Shown: positions 1-8,373, counted from the first letter of the stretch. The stretch is 64,000 nucleotides of DNA from Methylobacterium organophilum (GCF_022179465.1 NZ_BPQV01000003.1:124001-188000); one strand, 5' to 3'. Program-made: numbers and translations. Notes: generated by a model not told the origin, from the sequence alone.

Positions 1-1241
1 TTGCGGTCCAGCGCCGAGGTGTCGTCGAGGCTGACGCCCGTGCTCGCGGGGGCGGATGTCCCGGGCACGGCCGCGACCGGCGCGGCCTGCTCCGGCGTTA
101 GCGTGCCGTTGGCGCCCATGATCCGCTTCAGTTCCACATCGGCGAAATGCGCCACCTTGCGCGCGCCGGCACTGGTGAAGTGAACGCCGTCCGAGGTCCG
201 CAGGCGCGCCTCCTGTCCGTCGACGTCGGGACCGCTGGCGACATAGCGGTTCCGTTCGTCGACGAAGCCCTGCCAGATCTCGACGAAGCTCTGCCCGGCC
301 TTCTGCACGCGCTCGCGCACGAGGTCGTTGATCGCGGTGAAATCGGTGGTGAGCGACTCGCTGCGCACCGGCGGCAGGCCGACCCAGATGAGAGGCACCT
401 TGCGGTCGGTGAAGGCCTTGATCAGCGCATCGACCCGGGCGCCGTAGATCTCCCGCCACTTGTCCGAGAGGGGATCGTAGCTCTGATCCCCCTCGCGGAT
501 CGGCTGCCGGTCGTTCACGCCGACCATGACCAGGGCGTAGCTGCTTCCGGAATTGGCCTTGAGCCAGTCCTCGGCGGCTTTCGGCCAGTCGACGACGTCC
601 TTGCGCACGAGCCCGCTATCGCCGCGGGAGCGATCGACGATGGCGACATTGGGATTGTCGGAAAAGGCCTCGTCGAGGCCGCGCCGCAGGTAGGAGGCCA
701 GCGAGTCTCCGAAGACGGCGACCTGCGTCGTCGGTGCGGTCTTGGGCTCCGCCGGCTTCGGGGCGGCGACGGACGGCGCGGGCGGCACGGAGCGCTTGCG
801 GCTGGTCCGCGCGCTGGGGGGCGACGGGCGCGGCCGAGAGGCCCGACCCGGCTCCGCGGAACTCGGCGGCCGCGCGGCGGGGGGCTGAGCCTGTTGCGGG
901 CGGTCCTCCCAGGGCCAGTAGAATTGCCGGGGCGCCTCCTGGGGAGGCGGAGCGTAGCGGCGGGCGGTCGCGCGTCCGCCATAGCCGTAGCCATCGTCCT
1001 GATAACGGTCGCGCAGGCGGCGCCGGGGCGGGGCGTAGTAGGGGTCGCCCCTCGGCGCGTCGTAGGCGTCGCCCCATTGCGCCCGAGCCGGCCCGGCGGG
1101 ACTCACCAGCAGCATGAGGGCCGCAACCAGGATGCTGGCGAGAGCGGAGCCGAGCAGGCTCACAGCCAAGGTCCAGCGAGAAAACGGCTTGATGCGCATA
1201 CCGTTGGGCTTGCCCGGTCGCGGTTGGCGGAGGGCTGTCAT
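1..1241 (-). CDS. SGNH/GDSL hydrolase-like protein (DUF459 type), C-terminus cut by window edge
   Basis: The minus-strand frame is open from an ATG at 1241 to the window edge, so the stop is missing. After a short basic start there is one membrane segment (or uncleaved signal) rich in Leu/Ala/Val, then a long Pro/Arg/Tyr-rich linker. The hydrolase domain opens with the block VAVFGDSLASYLRRGLDEAF, whose GDS carries the nucleophile. Later come VGVNDRQPIREGDQSYDP and a DGVHFTSAG block that fits the catalytic Asp-His pair. This order matches DUF459/SGNH proteins, periplasmic or membrane-anchored esterase-like enzymes often thought to act on cell-envelope glycans. The substrate cannot be read from sequence. 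An in-frame ATG at 1199 is an alternative start directly before the hydrophobic stretch. The gene precedes a transglycosylase and galE on the same strand, so an envelope role is plausible. Confidence 0.8.
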   Translation of the reverse strand, partial: MTALRQPRPGKPNGMRIKPFSRWTLAVSLLGSALASILVAALMLLVSPAGPARAQWGDAYDAPRGDPYYAPPRRRLRDRYQDDGYGYGGRATARRYAPPPQEAPRQFYWPWEDRPQQAQPPAARPPSSAEPGRASRPRPSPPSARTSRKRSVPPAPSVAAPKPAEPKTAPTTQVAVFGDSLASYLRRGLDEAFSDNPNVAIVDRSRGDSGLVRKDVVDWPKAAEDWLKANSGSSYALVMVGVNDRQPIREGDQSYDPLSDKWREIYGARVDALIKAFTDRKVPLIWVGLPPVRSESLTTDFTAINDLVRERVQKAGQSFVEIWQGFVDERNRYVASGPDVDGQEARLRTSDGVHFTSAGARKVAHFADVELKRIMGANGTLTPEQAAPVAAVPGTSAPASTGVSLDDTSALDR

Positions 1242-1306
1242 CTTAGCCGACCATTTCCGATCCGTCTAAAGTCGGCCGGCCGCCCGTGCCCCGCCCTTCT
1301 GCCGGG

Positions 1307-2485
1307 TCACGGCCTTGCCTGGAGACGAGCGAGGAGCGCCGGGCTGGCATAGCCGTCGGCCGGGAGCCCTTCGCGGATCTGATATTGCCGCACCGCCTCG
1401 CGCAGGCGCGGCCCCGCGCGGCCATCCTGCTCGCCTGCAGAGAGCCCTTGCCCGGCAAGCGCCGCCTGGAGCTGGCGCAGCCCCGCCGTCTCGAGACGGG
1501 CCTCGCCCTTCGGCCAGGGGGCGGCGAGGACGGGGGCGCCGGCCAGCCGGTCCGCGAGATGGCCGACCGCGAGCGCATAGGCGTCGCTCGTGTTGTAGCC
1601 GCGGACGACCTCGAAATTGTCGGTGATCAGGAAGACCGGGCCGCCGAGCCCCCCGGGCAGGAACAGGCTCCCCTCCCCCGCCTTCGGCATGGGCTTGCCA
1701 TCGGTCCGGGTGACGCCGCGCTGCGCGAAATCAGTCAGCGCCCCCCGGTAGCGCGCCAGGTCGAAGCCGGCCGGAAGCCGCACTTCGTAGCCCCAGGACA
1801 GAGCCGGGTTCCAGCCGAGAGACTGGAGATAATGCGCGATGGAGGCGAGCGCGTCGGCGTCGGAGCGCCAGATGTCGCGATGCCCGTCGCCGTCGAAATC
1901 GACCGCCTCCTTGAGGAAGACGGAGGGCAGGAACTGCACCTGCCCCATGGCGCCCGCCCAGGAACCGACCATCCGTTCCGGCTCGATATCGCCCTGCTGG
2001 AGGATGGCGAGCGCGGCGAGCAATTCCCCCCGGAACAGGCTGCCGCGGTGACGGGCATAGGCGAGGCTCGACAGCGCGCGGAGGGTCGGGACGCGGCCGG
2101 CGCTGGCGCCGAAGTCGGATTCGATGCCCCAGAAGGCGAGCACCATCCAGCGCGGCACCCCCGTCTTCGCCTCGATCGCCTGAAGCGTGGAGGCGAGACG
2201 GGCGGCCTGCGCCCACCCCTTCGCGATCCGGCCCGGGGAAACCGCGCCGACGAGATACTCCCAGACCGGGCGGCTGAACTCGCCCTGTTTCTTCGTGCGG
2301 GCGAGGATGTCCGGATCGGGCGCGGTGATGCCCCGGAAGGCCGCCTCGAACGTCGCGTCCGAGATGCCACGATCGCGGGCCTCGCTGCGCAGGCCCGCGA
2401 CGAAGGTGGAAAAGCTTTCCGCCTCGGCCAGGGAGCCGCTCGCGAGGAACAGCAGGGCAACCAGAGCCCGCGACAACAGCCTCAA
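1307..2485 (-). CDS. Lytic murein transglycosylase, MltB type, with peptidoglycan-binding tail
   Basis: A 392-residue protein with an N-terminal signal peptide (residues 1 to about 22) followed by the MltB fold. The catalytic glutamate is E122 in the block WGIESDFG; further family blocks are GSWAGAMGQVQFLPS and the WGYEVRLP segment. The last 60 residues look like a PG_binding_1 repeat (LRQLQAALAGQGL, then VRQYQIREGLPADG). It should cleave the glycan strand of peptidoglycan in the periplasm, forming 1,6-anhydro-MurNAc ends. I chose a TTG start because it yields a clean signal peptide and overlaps the galE stop codon (TTGA), which suggests translational coupling; the frame stays open further upstream inside galE without a signal sequence. 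A paralogue with its glutamate at the same residue number lies at 30446-31636. Confidence 0.9.
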   Translation of the reverse strand: MRLLSRALVALLFLASGSLAEAESFSTFVAGLRSEARDRGISDATFEAAFRGITAPDPDILARTKKQGEFSRPVWEYLVGAVSPGRIAKGWAQAARLASTLQAIEAKTGVPRWMVLAFWGIESDFGASAGRVPTLRALSSLAYARHRGSLFRGELLAALAILQQGDIEPERMVGSWAGAMGQVQFLPSVFLKEAVDFDGDGHRDIWRSDADALASIAHYLQSLGWNPALSWGYEVRLPAGFDLARYRGALTDFAQRGVTRTDGKPMPKAGEGSLFLPGGLGGPVFLITDNFEVVRGYNTSDAYALAVGHLADRLAGAPVLAAPWPKGEARLETAGLRQLQAALAGQGLSAGEQDGRAGPRLREAVRQYQIREGLPADGYASPALLARLQARP

Positions 2486-3474
2486 CGGAGATTTCGCTTG
2501 GCGAGCGCGTCTTCCCAGGCGAGCGCCTGCTCGACGATCCGATCGAGATCGTCGTGCTGCGGGTTCCAGCCGAGGTCGTTCCGGATCCGGTCGGCCTGCG
2601 CGACGATCTGAGCCGGGTCGCCGGGGCGACGCGGAGACAGCCGCACCTCGAAATCGCGCCCCGAGACGCGCTTGACCACCTCGATCACTTCGAGAACCGA
2701 ATAGCCGCGCCCGTAGCCGCAATTCAGGGTCAGGCTCTCGCCGCCCTGGCGCAGGTGGTTCAGCGCCACGAGATGCGCATCGGCGAGGTCAGAGACCTGG
2801 ATGTAGTCCCGCAGGCAGGAGCCGTCCCGGGTCGGATAATCGGTTCCGTAGACATCGAGATGCGTACGCCGGCCGAGGGCGGCCTGCGTCGCGACCTTGA
2901 TGAGATGCGTCGCGTTCGGGGTGGATTGGCCGCTGCGCCCCCGCGGATCCGCGCCCGCCACGTTGAAGTAGCGCAGCACCACGTAGCTGAAGCCGTGGGC
3001 TTTGGCCGCGTCGGCCAGCATCCACTCGCTCATCAGCTTCGAACGGCCATAAGGATTGATCGGGTTCGTCGTCAGGTTCTCGGGCACCGGCACCACTTCG
3101 GGTTCGCCATAGACGGCCGCCGTGGACGAGAAGATGAAGTGCTTCACCCCGGTGCGCACCGCGGTCTCGATCAGCGCGCGGGTCTTCACCGTGTTGGCGA
3201 GATAGTAGCCGAGGGGATCCGACACGGAATCCGGCACCACGATCTTGGCCGCGAAATGCGCGATCGCATCCACGCGATGCTGGAGGATCGTCTCCGTCAC
3301 GAGGGCCTGGTCGGCCACGTCGCCGACGACGAGCTTCACCTCAGGCGGGAGCGCCCAGTCGAATCCGGTCGAGAGATCGTCGATCACCACGACCTCGTCG
3401 TGGCCTGCGTCGATCAGCGCCAGCACCATGTGGCTGCCGATATAGCCGGCTCCGCCCGTCACCAGAACAGCCAT
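2482..3474 (-). CDS. galE: UDP-glucose 4-epimerase
   Basis: 330 residues, the usual length for GalE. The NAD-binding Rossmann motif GGAGYIGSHM is at residues 7-16. The SDR catalytic residues are visible as S116/S117-T118 in the IFSSTAAVYG block and Y142-x3-K146 in NPYGRSK. It interconverts UDP-glucose and UDP-galactose in the cytoplasm for polysaccharide and LPS synthesis. Its stop overlaps the TTG start of the downstream transglycosylase, so the two are probably co-translated. The UDP-glucose producer galU is divergent, 376 bp away, so the two nucleotide-sugar steps flank one intergenic control region. Confidence 0.95.
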   Translation of the reverse strand: MAVLVTGGAGYIGSHMVLALIDAGHDEVVVIDDLSTGFDWALPPEVKLVVGDVADQALVTETILQHRVDAIAHFAAKIVVPDSVSDPLGYYLANTVKTRALIETAVRTGVKHFIFSSTAAVYGEPEVVPVPENLTTNPINPYGRSKLMSEWMLADAAKAHGFSYVVLRYFNVAGADPRGRSGQSTPNATHLIKVATQAALGRRTHLDVYGTDYPTRDGSCLRDYIQVSDLADAHLVALNHLRQGGESLTLNCGYGRGYSVLEVIEVVKRVSGRDFEVRLSPRRPGDPAQIVAQADRIRNDLGWNPQHDDLDRIVEQALAWEDALAKRNLR

Positions 3475-3850
3475 CGCCCCTGCCCTTCTTATGGAACCGC
3501 GAACGCGGGTCTTTAGCGGTGCCGGTCGCGTCAGCCCAGCTCACCTGAGATCTCGTTTCGCCCACCCGCCTCCGCTGGTCCAGTCTTCATTCGCGAGACG
3601 GGCTTCCGCGCGTGCGACGCGGCAGGAGAGACCGGTTCGAAGGGCGAGAGGGCGACGGGGCGACGCCTTGAAGTCCCGGTCGATTGCAACCGGAGCAGGA
3701 CCAGCCCCGACCCGACAGGCTTCAGGTCCGATTAAGCTGCGGAATGGCCAAGTTTCACCACTTCGGGCGCTGCATGCACCGGAGCGTCGCGCTATGTAAC
3801 GCACTCGTTACGGGCTCTTCCCGCCGAACGCCACATACGGGTCTCGATTC
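3475..3850. other. Divergent galE/galU intergenic region
   Basis: 376 bp between the two start codons. I see no convincing coding frame. The only clear structure is a short inverted repeat close to galU (listed separately). Promoters for both genes must lie here, but no -35/-10 pair stands out. Confidence 0.6.
3796..3811. promoter_or_regulatory. Inverted repeat 40 bp upstream of galU
   Basis: GTAACG-CACT-CGTTAC, a perfect 6-bp inverted repeat with a 4-base spacer, ends 39 bp before the galU ATG. It could be an operator half-site pair or a small hairpin in the leader. No regulator can be named. Confidence 0.35.
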
Positions 3851-4717
3851 ATGAAACCGATTCGCAAGGCCGTCCTTCCCGTTGCGGGCCTGGGCACACG
3901 CTTCCTGCCCGCCACCAAGGCCGTACCGAAGGAGATGTTGACGGTCGTCGACAGGCCCGTCGTCCAGCATGTCGTGGACGAGGCGCGGGAAGCCGGCATC
4001 GAGCACTTCATTTTCGTCACCGGCCGCGGCAAGGCGGTGATCGAGGACCATTTCGACATTGCGTTCGAGCTCGACCACACGCTTCGGGAGCGCGGCAAGA
4101 CCGCAGCCTACGAAGAGCTGAAGAAGGATCTTCCCAAGGCCGGCCAGACCAGCTTCACCCGCCAGCAGGCACCGCTGGGACTCGGCCATGCCGTCTGGTG
4201 CGCCCGCGAGATCGTCGGCGATGAGCCCTTCGCGGTCCTGCTGCCCGACATGCTCAGCCGCGGCTGCATGGGCCAGATGCTCGCGGCCTACGAGAAGCAC
4301 GGCGGCAACATCATCGCCGTCGAGGAGGTGAAGCCGGAGGAAACCCACCAATACGGCATCGTCAGCGTCGGCGAGACCTTCGGCCAGACCTTCGAGATCA
4401 CCGGCATGGTGGAGAAGCCGAAGCAGGGCACCGCCCCTTCGAACTTCATCATCTCCGGCCGCTACATCCTCCAGCCCGAGGTCTTCTCGATCCTGGAGAA
4501 GGGCGAGAAGGGCGCCGGCGGCGAGATCCAGCTGACCGATGCGATGAAGCGGCTCGCGGAGACCCAGAAGTTCTACGGCATGCGCTACGACGGCCGCACC
4601 TACGACACCGGCTCGAAGATCGGCTTCCTCACCGCCAACATCGCTTACGGCCTGCAGCGGGAGGAGCTGTCCGACGCCCTCCGTCAGGAGATCCGGCAGC
4701 TTCTCGGAGAGGGCTGA
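3851..4717 (+). CDS. galU: UTP-glucose-1-phosphate uridylyltransferase
   Basis: 288 residues, typical of bacterial GalU. The N-terminus carries the nucleotidyltransferase signature [22 protein letters not shown] (residues 7-28), followed by the [25 protein letters not shown] block. The central [15 protein letters not shown] and C-terminal [10 protein letters not shown] and [11 protein letters not shown] segments match the family. It makes UDP-glucose from UTP and glucose-1-phosphate, supplying GalE and exopolysaccharide, LPS and glucan synthesis. The start is the only ATG giving a complete N-terminal signature; no strong Shine-Dalgarno sequence precedes it. Confidence 0.96.
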   Translation: MKPIRKAVLPVAGLGTRFLPATKAVPKEMLTVVDRPVVQHVVDEAREAGIEHFIFVTGRGKAVIEDHFDIAFELDHTLRERGKTAAYEELKKDLPKAGQTSFTRQQAPLGLGHAVWCAREIVGDEPFAVLLPDMLSRGCMGQMLAAYEKHGGNIIAVEEVKPEETHQYGIVSVGETFGQTFEITGMVEKPKQGTAPSNFIISGRYILQPEVFSILEKGEKGAGGEIQLTDAMKRLAETQKFYGMRYDGRTYDTGSKIGFLTANIAYGLQREELSDALRQEIRQLLGEG

Positions 4718-4748
4718 GCCAAGTCCGACCCGAATCCCCGCTCGCGCT

Positions 4749-4781
4749 GCATGGCTTGCGACCCGCGCGCGCAAGCCATGC
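4749..4781. other. 12-bp perfect hairpin downstream of galU
   Basis: Arms at 4749-4760 and 4770-4781 (GCATGGCTTGCG and its exact complement) flank a 9-base loop. It lies 31 bp after the galU stop. No T-run follows, so it is a stable RNA hairpin (3' end protection or Rho-type site) rather than a classic intrinsic terminator. Confidence 0.5.
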
Positions 4782-4812
4782 GGCCGCCTCATGACAAGAC
4801 GCTCTTCTCGCT

Positions 4813-4841
4813 CTTGCTTTTTGTGCGGTGCACTGTATCTT
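4813..4841 (+). promoter_or_regulatory. Predicted promoter of the 4.85-kb small RNA
   Basis: A -35 element CTTGCT (4813-4818) and a -10 element TATCTT (4836-4841) are separated by 17 bases, a good fit to the alphaproteobacterial housekeeping sigma consensus. Transcription would start near 4847-4849, just ahead of the RNA described next. Confidence 0.5.
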
Positions 4842-4846
4842 GTGCA

Positions 4847-4936
4847 TTGCAAGGTCGCGATGGCGTCGCGGCCCTGCAGCCCTTCTTGGGCGTTTCCTCC
4901 CTAGACTTCGGGCCGTCCTTCGGGACGGCCTTTTTT
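4847..4936 (+). ncRNA. Candidate small RNA, suhB/MmgR-like
   Basis: About 90 nt bounded by a good promoter and a perfect intrinsic terminator, with no reading frame of note. The 3' half has an unpaired pyrimidine stretch GCGTTTCCTCCCTAGACTT directly before the terminator stem. The start region reads TGCATTGCAAGG. As I remember them, the small trans-acting RNAs of Rhizobiales collected in Rfam as suhB (and MmgR-like relatives) have this same build: TTGCATTGCA near the 5' end and GTTTCCTCCC before a GC-rich terminator. The CCTCCC loop could pair with Shine-Dalgarno sequences. The family name is from memory; the promoter, loop and terminator are seen directly. Confidence 0.6.
4911..4936 (+). terminator. 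Intrinsic terminator of the small RNA
   Basis: GGCCGTCC (4911-4918), loop TTCG, GGACGGCC (4923-4930), then TTTTTT (4931-4936). A perfect 8-bp stem closed by a stable UUCG tetraloop. Confidence 0.92.
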
Positions 4937-4977
4937 ATTGCCCACAGGCCCGGACCGCCCTCACGGTCGTGGAGGCT

Positions 4978-5868
4978 TCATTCCGCCGCGATGCGATGGG
5001 GCGGCGCATCGACGACCTCGGCCGCAACGGCGGCCACGACATCCGTGAGCGTCTGCCGCAACGTGTCGAAACCGCAAGTCATCGCAAGACTACTCTCGTT
5101 CATATACAGAGCGCGATTGATTTCGATCTGAAGAGTGTGGCGGTTTAGGTTGGGTTCGCCGTAGTGCTCGGTGATGAAGCCTCCGGCGTAGGGCTTGTTT
5201 CTCACGACCTTATACCCTCGGGCCCTGAGCTGGGCCTCGAAGCCCTGGGTGAGGGCTTCGGAGCAGGCCGTGCCGAAACGGTCGCCGAGGACGAAGTCGG
5301 CATTGGCGCTCTCGTCCCGCCCGAGGCTCGAGGAGGGCATCGAGTGGCAATCGATCAGGATCGCCCGGCCGAACTGGCGGACCGTGCGCTGGATCAGCCC
5401 GCGCAGGGTGCGGTGATACGGCTTGTAGAGTTGCTCGATGCGCTGCACCGCCTCCTCCACCGGCAACCGCTCCCGGTAGATCTCCTGCCCGTCGGCGACG
5501 ATGCGCGGCACCGTGCCGAGCCCGCCCGCGACGCGCATCGAGCGGGTGTTGGCGAAGGGCGGCAGCCGCCCGTGGAACATGCGCGGGTCGAGCTCGTAGG
5601 GCTCCCGGTTCACGTCGAGATAGGCCCGGGGGAAGTTCGCCCGCATCAGCGGCGCGCCGAGGGCGACCACGGGGGCGAAGAGCCGGTCGACATGGGCGTC
5701 CTCGGAGCGGCGCAGGGCCAGCGCGTCGAGCCGCGAGGCGGCGAGGAAGTCCGGGGGGTAGACCGCGCCCGAATGCGGCGTGTTGAACACGAACGGCAGC
5801 GTATGCGCCTCAGGCTCGTCGATGGCGAAGGGCGGGTCGAAGGCGTCGGCAGGCTGCGTGTCGATCAT
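4978..5868 (-). CDS. N-formylglutamate amidohydrolase family protein
   Basis: 296 residues. Family blocks are FVFNTPHSGAVYPPDFL near the N-terminus, SEDAHVDRLF, ANFPRAYLDVNREPYELDP and ILIDCHSMPSSS; the His and Asp/Glu residues in these blocks are those expected to bind metal in this fold. Members hydrolyse N-formyl-L-glutamate to formate and glutamate in histidine breakdown, and related proteins act on other N-formyl amino acids. No hut gene is nearby, so a role in histidine degradation cannot be assumed; formate release would fit a methylotroph. It is convergent with the small RNA at 4847-4936. Confidence 0.88.
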   Translation of the reverse strand: MIDTQPADAFDPPFAIDEPEAHTLPFVFNTPHSGAVYPPDFLAASRLDALALRRSEDAHVDRLFAPVVALGAPLMRANFPRAYLDVNREPYELDPRMFHGRLPPFANTRSMRVAGGLGTVPRIVADGQEIYRERLPVEEAVQRIEQLYKPYHRTLRGLIQRTVRQFGRAILIDCHSMPSSSLGRDESANADFVLGDRFGTACSEALTQGFEAQLRARGYKVVRNKPYAGGFITEHYGEPNLNRHTLQIEINRALYMNESSLAMTCGFDTLRQTLTDVVAAVAAEVVDAPPHRIAAE

Positions 5869-5977
5869 CGGCGCGCGTTACCGCGGGAAGCGGGCGACAG
5901 GAAACATCCCCCCACTGTGGGGTGCCGGCAACGCTCTGTCCACCGTGCCAGTGCGCACGTGGCGGCACGGGCGCGAT

Positions 5978-5994
5978 TTAAGACCTTGTTTACC
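5978..5994 (+). promoter_or_regulatory. CtrA-like box upstream of cpdR
   Basis: TTAA-N7-TTTACC, one mismatch from the gapped CtrA consensus TTAA-N7-TTAAC, lies 56 bp before the cpdR start. CpdR works in the CtrA/ClpXP cell-cycle circuit, so the context fits, but a single near-match site is weak evidence. Confidence 0.4.
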
Positions 5995-6049
5995 ATACGA
6001 ACGCTTTATGGAATGAACGAAGCAGGTTCCTGGCCTAGGAAGCCGACCG

Positions 6050-6406
6050 ATGAAGATCCTCCTCGCCGAAGACGACAACGACATGCGGCGCTTCCTCGCG
6101 AAGGCGCTGCAGAATGCCGGCTACGATGTCCTGTCCTTCGACAACGGACTCTCGGCCTATAACCGCCTGCGCGAGGAGCCCTTCGAGCTGCTCCTGACGG
6201 ACATCGTGATGCCGGAGATGGACGGCATCGAGCTGGCCCGCCGGGCCACCGAGCTCGATCCCGACATCAAGGTGATGTTCATCACCGGCTTCGCCGCCGT
6301 GGCGCTGAACCCGGATTCGAAGGCTCCGAAGGACGCCAAGGTCCTCTCCAAGCCGTTCCATCTGCGCGAGCTCGTCAACGAGGTCGAGAAACTGCTCGCC
6401 GCCTGA
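6050..6406 (+). CDS. cpdR: Cell-cycle response regulator CpdR
   Basis: 118 residues, a lone receiver domain. Acidic pocket residues lie in LLAEDDNDMRRFL, the phospho-acceptor is D51 in LLLTDIVMPEMDG, the beta-4 Thr is in MFITGFAAVAL and the conserved Lys in LSKPFHLRELV. The sequence is close to the CpdR proteins of Caulobacter and the rhizobia, which in the unphosphorylated state prime the ClpXP protease for CtrA and other substrates and are phosphorylated through the CckA-ChpT relay. It is a stand-alone gene with its own terminator. It is controlled mainly by phosphorylation; a CtrA-like site upstream hints at feedback. Confidence 0.93.
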   Translation: MKILLAEDDNDMRRFLAKALQNAGYDVLSFDNGLSAYNRLREEPFELLLTDIVMPEMDGIELARRATELDPDIKVMFITGFAAVALNPDSKAPKDAKVLSKPFHLRELVNEVEKLLAA

Positions 6407-6452
6407 GCAGCCGGGATGGCGGCCGTGCGATGGCCGCAGTAGGAAGGAACGA

Positions 6453-6482
6453 GGCTCTTCCCTATATCGGAAGGGCCTTTTC
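6453..6482 (+). terminator. Intrinsic terminator after cpdR
   Basis: GGCTCTTCC (6453-6461), 7-base loop, GGAAGGGCC (6469-6477), then TTTTCT. Nine pairs with one G-U. Confidence 0.75.
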
Positions 6483-6505
6483 TCATTCCTGCCAAAGCGC
6501 GGACG

Positions 6506-6763
6506 ATGCAGCCGGTCACGATCTACACGACGGCCTGGTGCCCCTATTGCTCGGCGGCCAAGAGCCTGCTGCGCGAGAAGAACGTCGCCTTCACGGAGAT
6601 CGACGTCGAGAAGACCGTCGGCGCCCGGGCGGCCATGGTCCAGCGGGCCGGCGGTCGCACCAGCGTGCCGCAGATCTTCGTCGGCGACACCCATGTCGGC
6701 GGCTGCGACGATCTCTACGCCCTCGACCGCGCGGGCCGGCTCGACCCGCTGCTCGCCGCCTGA
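6506..6763 (+). CDS. grxC: Glutaredoxin 3
   Basis: 85 residues, the usual size of GrxC. The dithiol active site is C12-P-Y-C15 in TTAWCPYCSAAKSLL; the cis-Pro block TSVPQIFVGDTHVGG and the GG-C/DDL glutathione-binding end are present. It is a cytoplasmic glutathione-dependent disulfide reductase. Its stop codon overlaps the ATG of the next gene (TGATG), so the two are translationally coupled. Confidence 0.95.
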   Translation: MQPVTIYTTAWCPYCSAAKSLLREKNVAFTEIDVEKTVGARAAMVQRAGGRTSVPQIFVGDTHVGGCDDLYALDRAGRLDPLLAA

Positions 6764-7605
6764 TGGCCGCCCCTGCCCCCACCCGCTTCGTCGCCGCCTG
6801 CGCCCAGATGCAGGCGGGCCGCGATCCGGCCGCCAACCGCGAGGCGGCCATCGCCGCCGTGCGCGAGGCGGCGCGGCGCGGCGCGCATTACGTGCAGACG
6901 CCGGAGACCACCTCGCTGGTCGAGCGGGACCGGGAGCGCCTGTTCTCCCACGTACGCACGCAGGACGAGGACGAGACCCTGGCCGCCCTGCGGGCGGTCG
7001 CGCGGGAGGCGGGCATTGTCGTCCATGTCGGCTCGCTGGCGATCCGCAACGGCGAGCGCATCGCCAACCGCGCCTTCCTGATCGACGGGACCGGGGCGAT
7101 CCGCGCCTCCTACGACAAGCTCCACCTCTACGACGTCGACCTGCCCAACGGCGAGAGCTGGCGGGAATCGGCGACCTATACCGGCGGCGATTGCGCGGTG
7201 GTGGTGGAACTCCCCTTCGCCACCCTCGGCCTCAGCATCTGCTACGACATCCGCTTTCCGGCGCTCTATCGCGGGCTGGCCGAAGCGGGGGCGCAGGTGC
7301 TCACCGCCCCGGCCGCCTTCACGAAGCAGACCGGCGAGGCGCATTGGCACGTGCTGCAGCGGGCGCGGGCGATCGAGACCGGCTCCTTCATGATCTCCGC
7401 CGCCCAGGCCGGCCGGCACGAGGATGGCCGCGACACCTTCGGCCATTCGCTGATCGTCGATCCCTGGGGCCGCATCCTCGCCGAGGCGGAGACGCCGGCC
7501 CCGGCGCTCATCCTGGCCGAGATCGACCTCGCGCTCGTCGAGGAGGCCCGGCGCCGCATTCCCACGCTCGTTCACGCCAAGCCCTTCCGGATCCGGAAGG
7601 CCTGA
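6763..7605 (+). CDS. Carbon-nitrogen hydrolase (nitrilase superfamily, Nit1/amidase type)
   Basis: 280 residues. The nitrilase-superfamily triad is visible: E48 in VQTPETTSL, K119 in YDKLHLYDVD, and the nucleophile C160 in LSICYDIRFP. The KLHLYDVDLP segment and the short length point to the Nit1/deaminated-glutathione amidase branch. Coupling to glutaredoxin by an overlapping stop/start agrees with a glutathione repair role, removing deaminated glutathione, but this is inference. The start is fixed by the overlap with grxC; the frame is open further upstream but that part lacks family similarity. Confidence 0.9.
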   Translation: MAAPAPTRFVAACAQMQAGRDPAANREAAIAAVREAARRGAHYVQTPETTSLVERDRERLFSHVRTQDEDETLAALRAVAREAGIVVHVGSLAIRNGERIANRAFLIDGTGAIRASYDKLHLYDVDLPNGESWRESATYTGGDCAVVVELPFATLGLSICYDIRFPALYRGLAEAGAQVLTAPAAFTKQTGEAHWHVLQRARAIETGSFMISAAQAGRHEDGRDTFGHSLIVDPWGRILAEAETPAPALILAEIDLALVEEARRRIPTLVHAKPFRIRKA

Positions 7606-7623
7606 TCGCAAACCTGCTGTCCG

Positions 7624-8097
7624 ATGATCCGTTACACGCTCGCCTGCGATGCGGGCCATGATTTCGAGAGCTGGTTCCCGTCGAGCGCCTCCTACGACGA
7701 GCAATCCGCGCGCGGACTCGTCACCTGCCCGGTCTGCGCCTCGGCCAAGGTCGGCAAGGCGCTGATGGCGCCCGCCGTGGCCCGCACCGATCGCGAGCGC
7801 TCCCGGCACCCCGCCACCCCGGCCGTTCCGGCTCCGCCCGCGGAGAGCCCGGCCGTGCCCATGATCGCCGAGCCTGAGCGGCAGATGCGGGCGATGCTGC
7901 GGGCCTTCCGCGAGCAGGTGACCCGCGACGCGGACGATGTCGGCGGCCGCTTCCCCGACGAGGCGCGGGCCATGCATTACGGCGAGGCGCCCGTGCGCGC
8001 GATCTACGGCGAGGCGACGCCCCAGGAGGCCAAGGCGCTGATCGAGGAAGGCATCGAGGTGATCCCCCTGCCGCCGGCCCCCGACGACCGGAACTGA
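7624..8097 (+). CDS. DUF1178 family protein
   Basis: 157 residues. The N-terminus MIRYTLACDAGHDFESWF followed by a CPVC pair (residues 38-41) is the DUF1178 signature and looks like a small zinc-ribbon; the middle is Pro/Ala-rich and the end is charged (GEATPQEAKALIEEGIEVIPLP). Function is unknown. In many alphaproteobacteria it follows grxC and the nitrilase-family gene, as here, with only 18 bp to the preceding stop, so the three probably form one operon related to thiol homeostasis. Confidence 0.88.
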   Translation: MIRYTLACDAGHDFESWFPSSASYDEQSARGLVTCPVCASAKVGKALMAPAVARTDRERSRHPATPAVPAPPAESPAVPMIAEPERQMRAMLRAFREQVTRDADDVGGRFPDEARAMHYGEAPVRAIYGEATPQEAKALIEEGIEVIPLPPAPDDRN

Positions 8098-8168
8098 TCG
8101 GGGTTCGAGGGGTCGCCTCGTCCCCGCGAACGGCTCTCGGCTTTACAGAGCCGCGCGTGCCGATGGAG

Positions 8169-8284
8169 CCCCTCTCCTCGCCCCCGGGGCGAGGGGGACC
8201 GCGCGAAGCGCGGTGGAGGGGGCGTCATGCGAGGCCGGGAATGACCGTGCTGCCCTCTCCGTCCGCTTCGCGGCCACCTGAGAG
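8169..8284. repeat. Dispersed palindromic repeat, family B, copy 1
   Basis: About 115 bp of short hairpins between DUF1178 and trpF. The same element occurs inverted at 46554-46680. A 28-bp block at 8252-8279 is the exact reverse complement of 46570-46597. The CTCGCCC/GGGCGAG and ACCGCGC/GCGCGGT stems are shared, while their loops differ between copies. It is non-coding and resembles the mosaic intergenic elements known from Rhizobiales. Confidence 0.8.
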
Positions 8285-8373
8285 GAAAGACCGCTACGGG
8301 GCGAGGGGATACGCCCCTGACCGAGGCGCCCTCCCAACATGGGGAGACACTCCGCAGCCCCCAAAACCCCGCA

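Noticed and set aside
147-1352. Long plus-strand open frame opposite the SGNH and transglycosylase genes
   Set aside because: Composition is Arg/Gly/Ala-rich with no family motif; the minus strand encodes a clear hydrolase. This is a shadow frame of GC-rich DNA.
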